From NCBI GenBank assembly GCA_965226285.1, contig CBDDCQ010000004.1, positions 1-64,000 on the forward strand: DNA of 64,000 nt, given 5' to 3'. The notes under the pieces are model-generated. The model ran no database searches, was not told the origin of the DNA, and saw only the letters and a program-made list of their open reading frames with translations. The position numbers and the translations under genes were made by a program. Below are positions 63,028 to 64,000 of the stretch, piece by piece; position 1 is the first letter of the stretch; each line of letters begins with the position of its first letter. The DNA is from CBDDCQ01 sp965226285. GTDB lineage: Bacteria > Bacteroidota > Bacteroidia > Flavobacteriales > Ichthyobacteriaceae.

Positions 63028-63561
63028 CTAAATACAAAAACGATATTGCAAGCCATAAATAATTACAAGTGTTGGAGTTATAATACTGTGAATGCTTATA
63101 TGTTTTAATATTTTATAATCTAACTCAAAAGATATTACAGGGTTCAAAGGACCTTTAAATAAAAGAGTATCTCTAAAAGGTAACCCTTTGACATATTGTA
63201 ATTTTCCTTGATATCCGTACATAATACCTATGTCGTAAGTTATAGAAAACCTTTGTGTAAAATTCCATACTCTTTTATAACCTAAAACAAATGTCCAGTT
63301 TTGATATGTATTTTTAAATACAGATATTCCATAACTTTTATAGTTATAACCTATAAACCAAACTTCAGAAATATCTGGTGTTACAATATGTGTTCCAAAA
63401 GGTAAAAAAGCAATGGCCGTTTCGGATTCCTCACCTACAATTTTTTCAAAGATATATTTTTTGTTTTGCGAAAACAAAATATTTGCCCAGAGAATATTAG
63501 CCAATAATAAGATAACTTTAATGGGATTTCTATTGCGTATTTTAATTAAAACTTTAAACAT
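63028..63561 (-). CDS. Exported small beta-barrel protein, function unknown
   Basis: 177 residues with a basic start and hydrophobic signal segment (KVILLLANILWANILFSQ). The mature part has amphipathic strands (IVTPDISEVWFIGYNYKSYG, NWTFVLGYKRVWNFTQRF, LVIIYGLQYRFCI) fitting a small outer-membrane barrel of about eight strands. It loosely resembles PagP-like acyltransferases or OmpW-like porins, but I see no catalytic residues to confirm either. It is separated from atpH by 210 bases without clear signals. Confidence 0.65.
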   Translation of the reverse strand: MFKVLIKIRNRNPIKVILLLANILWANILFSQNKKYIFEKIVGEESETAIAFLPFGTHIVTPDISEVWFIGYNYKSYGISVFKNTYQNWTFVLGYKRVWNFTQRFSITYDIGIMYGYQGKLQYVKGLPFRDTLLFKGPLNPVISFELDYKILKHISIHSIITPTLVIIYGLQYRFCI

Positions 63562-63968
63562 ATTTCATTTAAATTATAATCAACTGATGCCACTAATAAA
63601 TTCTTGAGGCTTGGGATATTCACCTAACCAATATATATTTGATGTGCAATAGCACCTATAGCTTTACATAGCAATATAAAAGGTTGTAACTGCTGCTGCT
63701 TGCCAATTTATTATTTCATTCTATGCACCATATAATAATTTACTGTTTGTATTTATCATTAAGTTAGGTGAATTGTTGAATAACTTCCAATTATTGAATA
63801 AACTGACAGATTCAGTATAAATAAGAAGCATGACTGCTATCATAATCAATATTCTTCATATTGCTAAAGTAGTTTTTTATCATTTTTTATTACTGATTTG
63901 CAGTAATTTATGACATATTATTAAGACATTGTTATATTTGATTAGTACAAAAAAGAACATTTTAGTAG
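63562..63968 (+). other. Intergenic region with a promoter motif near the right edge
   Basis: About 400 bases, AT-rich, no gene seen. A TATATTTG motif at 63933-63940 on the plus strand is 29 bases before the ATG at 63969. Confidence 0.45.
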
Positions 63969-64000
63969 ATGAGTTGTGTTTTCTCCCTAATGCAATATTA
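63969..64000 (+). CDS. Possible start of a gene running off the right edge
   Basis: ATG then SCVFSLMQY, open to the end of the window (10 codons). Supported only by the promoter motif at 63933-63940 and the spacing. No family can be named. Confidence 0.3.
   Translation, partial: MSCVFSLMQY

Noticed and set aside
1..64000. tRNA, rRNA, insertion sequence or prophage genes
   Set aside because: No cloverleaf-like CCA ends, rRNA blocks, transposase or phage structural proteins could be recognised; mobility seems to act through repeats and homologous scraps.

Overview
The window looks like a piece of a strongly AT-rich Bacteroidota chromosome, probably Flavobacteriia or a near relative. Support comes from TAnnTTTG promoter motifs placed 25-60 bases ahead of many starts, weak or absent Shine-Dalgarno signals, lipoproteins and Fib_succ_major/DUF4494/PEGA proteins typical of the phylum, and a MetX-aspartokinase-homoserine dehydrogenase fusion. 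No tRNA, rRNA, CRISPR array, transposase or integrase was recognised.

Region 1 (1-9.9 kb, almost all minus strand) is a restriction-modification region. It has two type III mod paralogues with different target-recognition regions, a 3'-end scrap of a third mod, a coiled-coil membrane protein between them, and a 454-bp tandem array of GIY-YIG nuclease genes. Several families of short palindromes are embedded in frame in the mod genes and at the ends of the GIY-YIG genes. They are dense here; the only copy seen elsewhere is one intergenic palindrome near 32.19 kb.

Region 2 (10-38.9 kb) is mostly ordinary chromosome. It holds a HupE/UreJ-like protein, a polysaccharide flippase and acyltransferase, a ketosynthase-like protein lacking its cysteine, a duplicated PEGA-protein/LPP20-like surface cluster, a CNNM/CBS transporter, the operon metX-thrA fusion/idi/queG, a 1732-residue tandem-repeat lipoprotein, DUF4494, ligA, an E1-like/rhodanese protein and a large zinc metalloprotease.

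Region 3 (39.0-50.0 kb) is a plus-strand defence island. It carries a single-chain restriction-methylase-specificity protein, an AAA ATPase plus small PD-(D/E)XK protein, an ABC-three-component (ABC-3C) operon with a DUF2326-type ATPase, and an MjaI-like type II system with two methylases, one of them frameshifted. Between the modules lie readable scraps of hsdR and hsdS and a collapsed second copy of the MjaI-like cassette. A 43-bp direct repeat, the tail of the restriction-methylase-specificity gene, brackets 41.3-50.0 kb.

Region 4 (50.1-64 kb) is core again: pdhA and the E2 gene (broken by one base), an ABC exporter, an outer-membrane protein, an S41 peptidase lipoprotein, a polysaccharide deacetylase, yaaA, a LytTR regulator, atpH-atpA-atpG and a small beta-barrel protein.

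Three genes (MliC-like, MTase, E2) are each restored to one exact open frame by a single-base change in or beside an A/T run. Whether these are sequencing errors, decay or on/off switches cannot be decided from the sequence alone.
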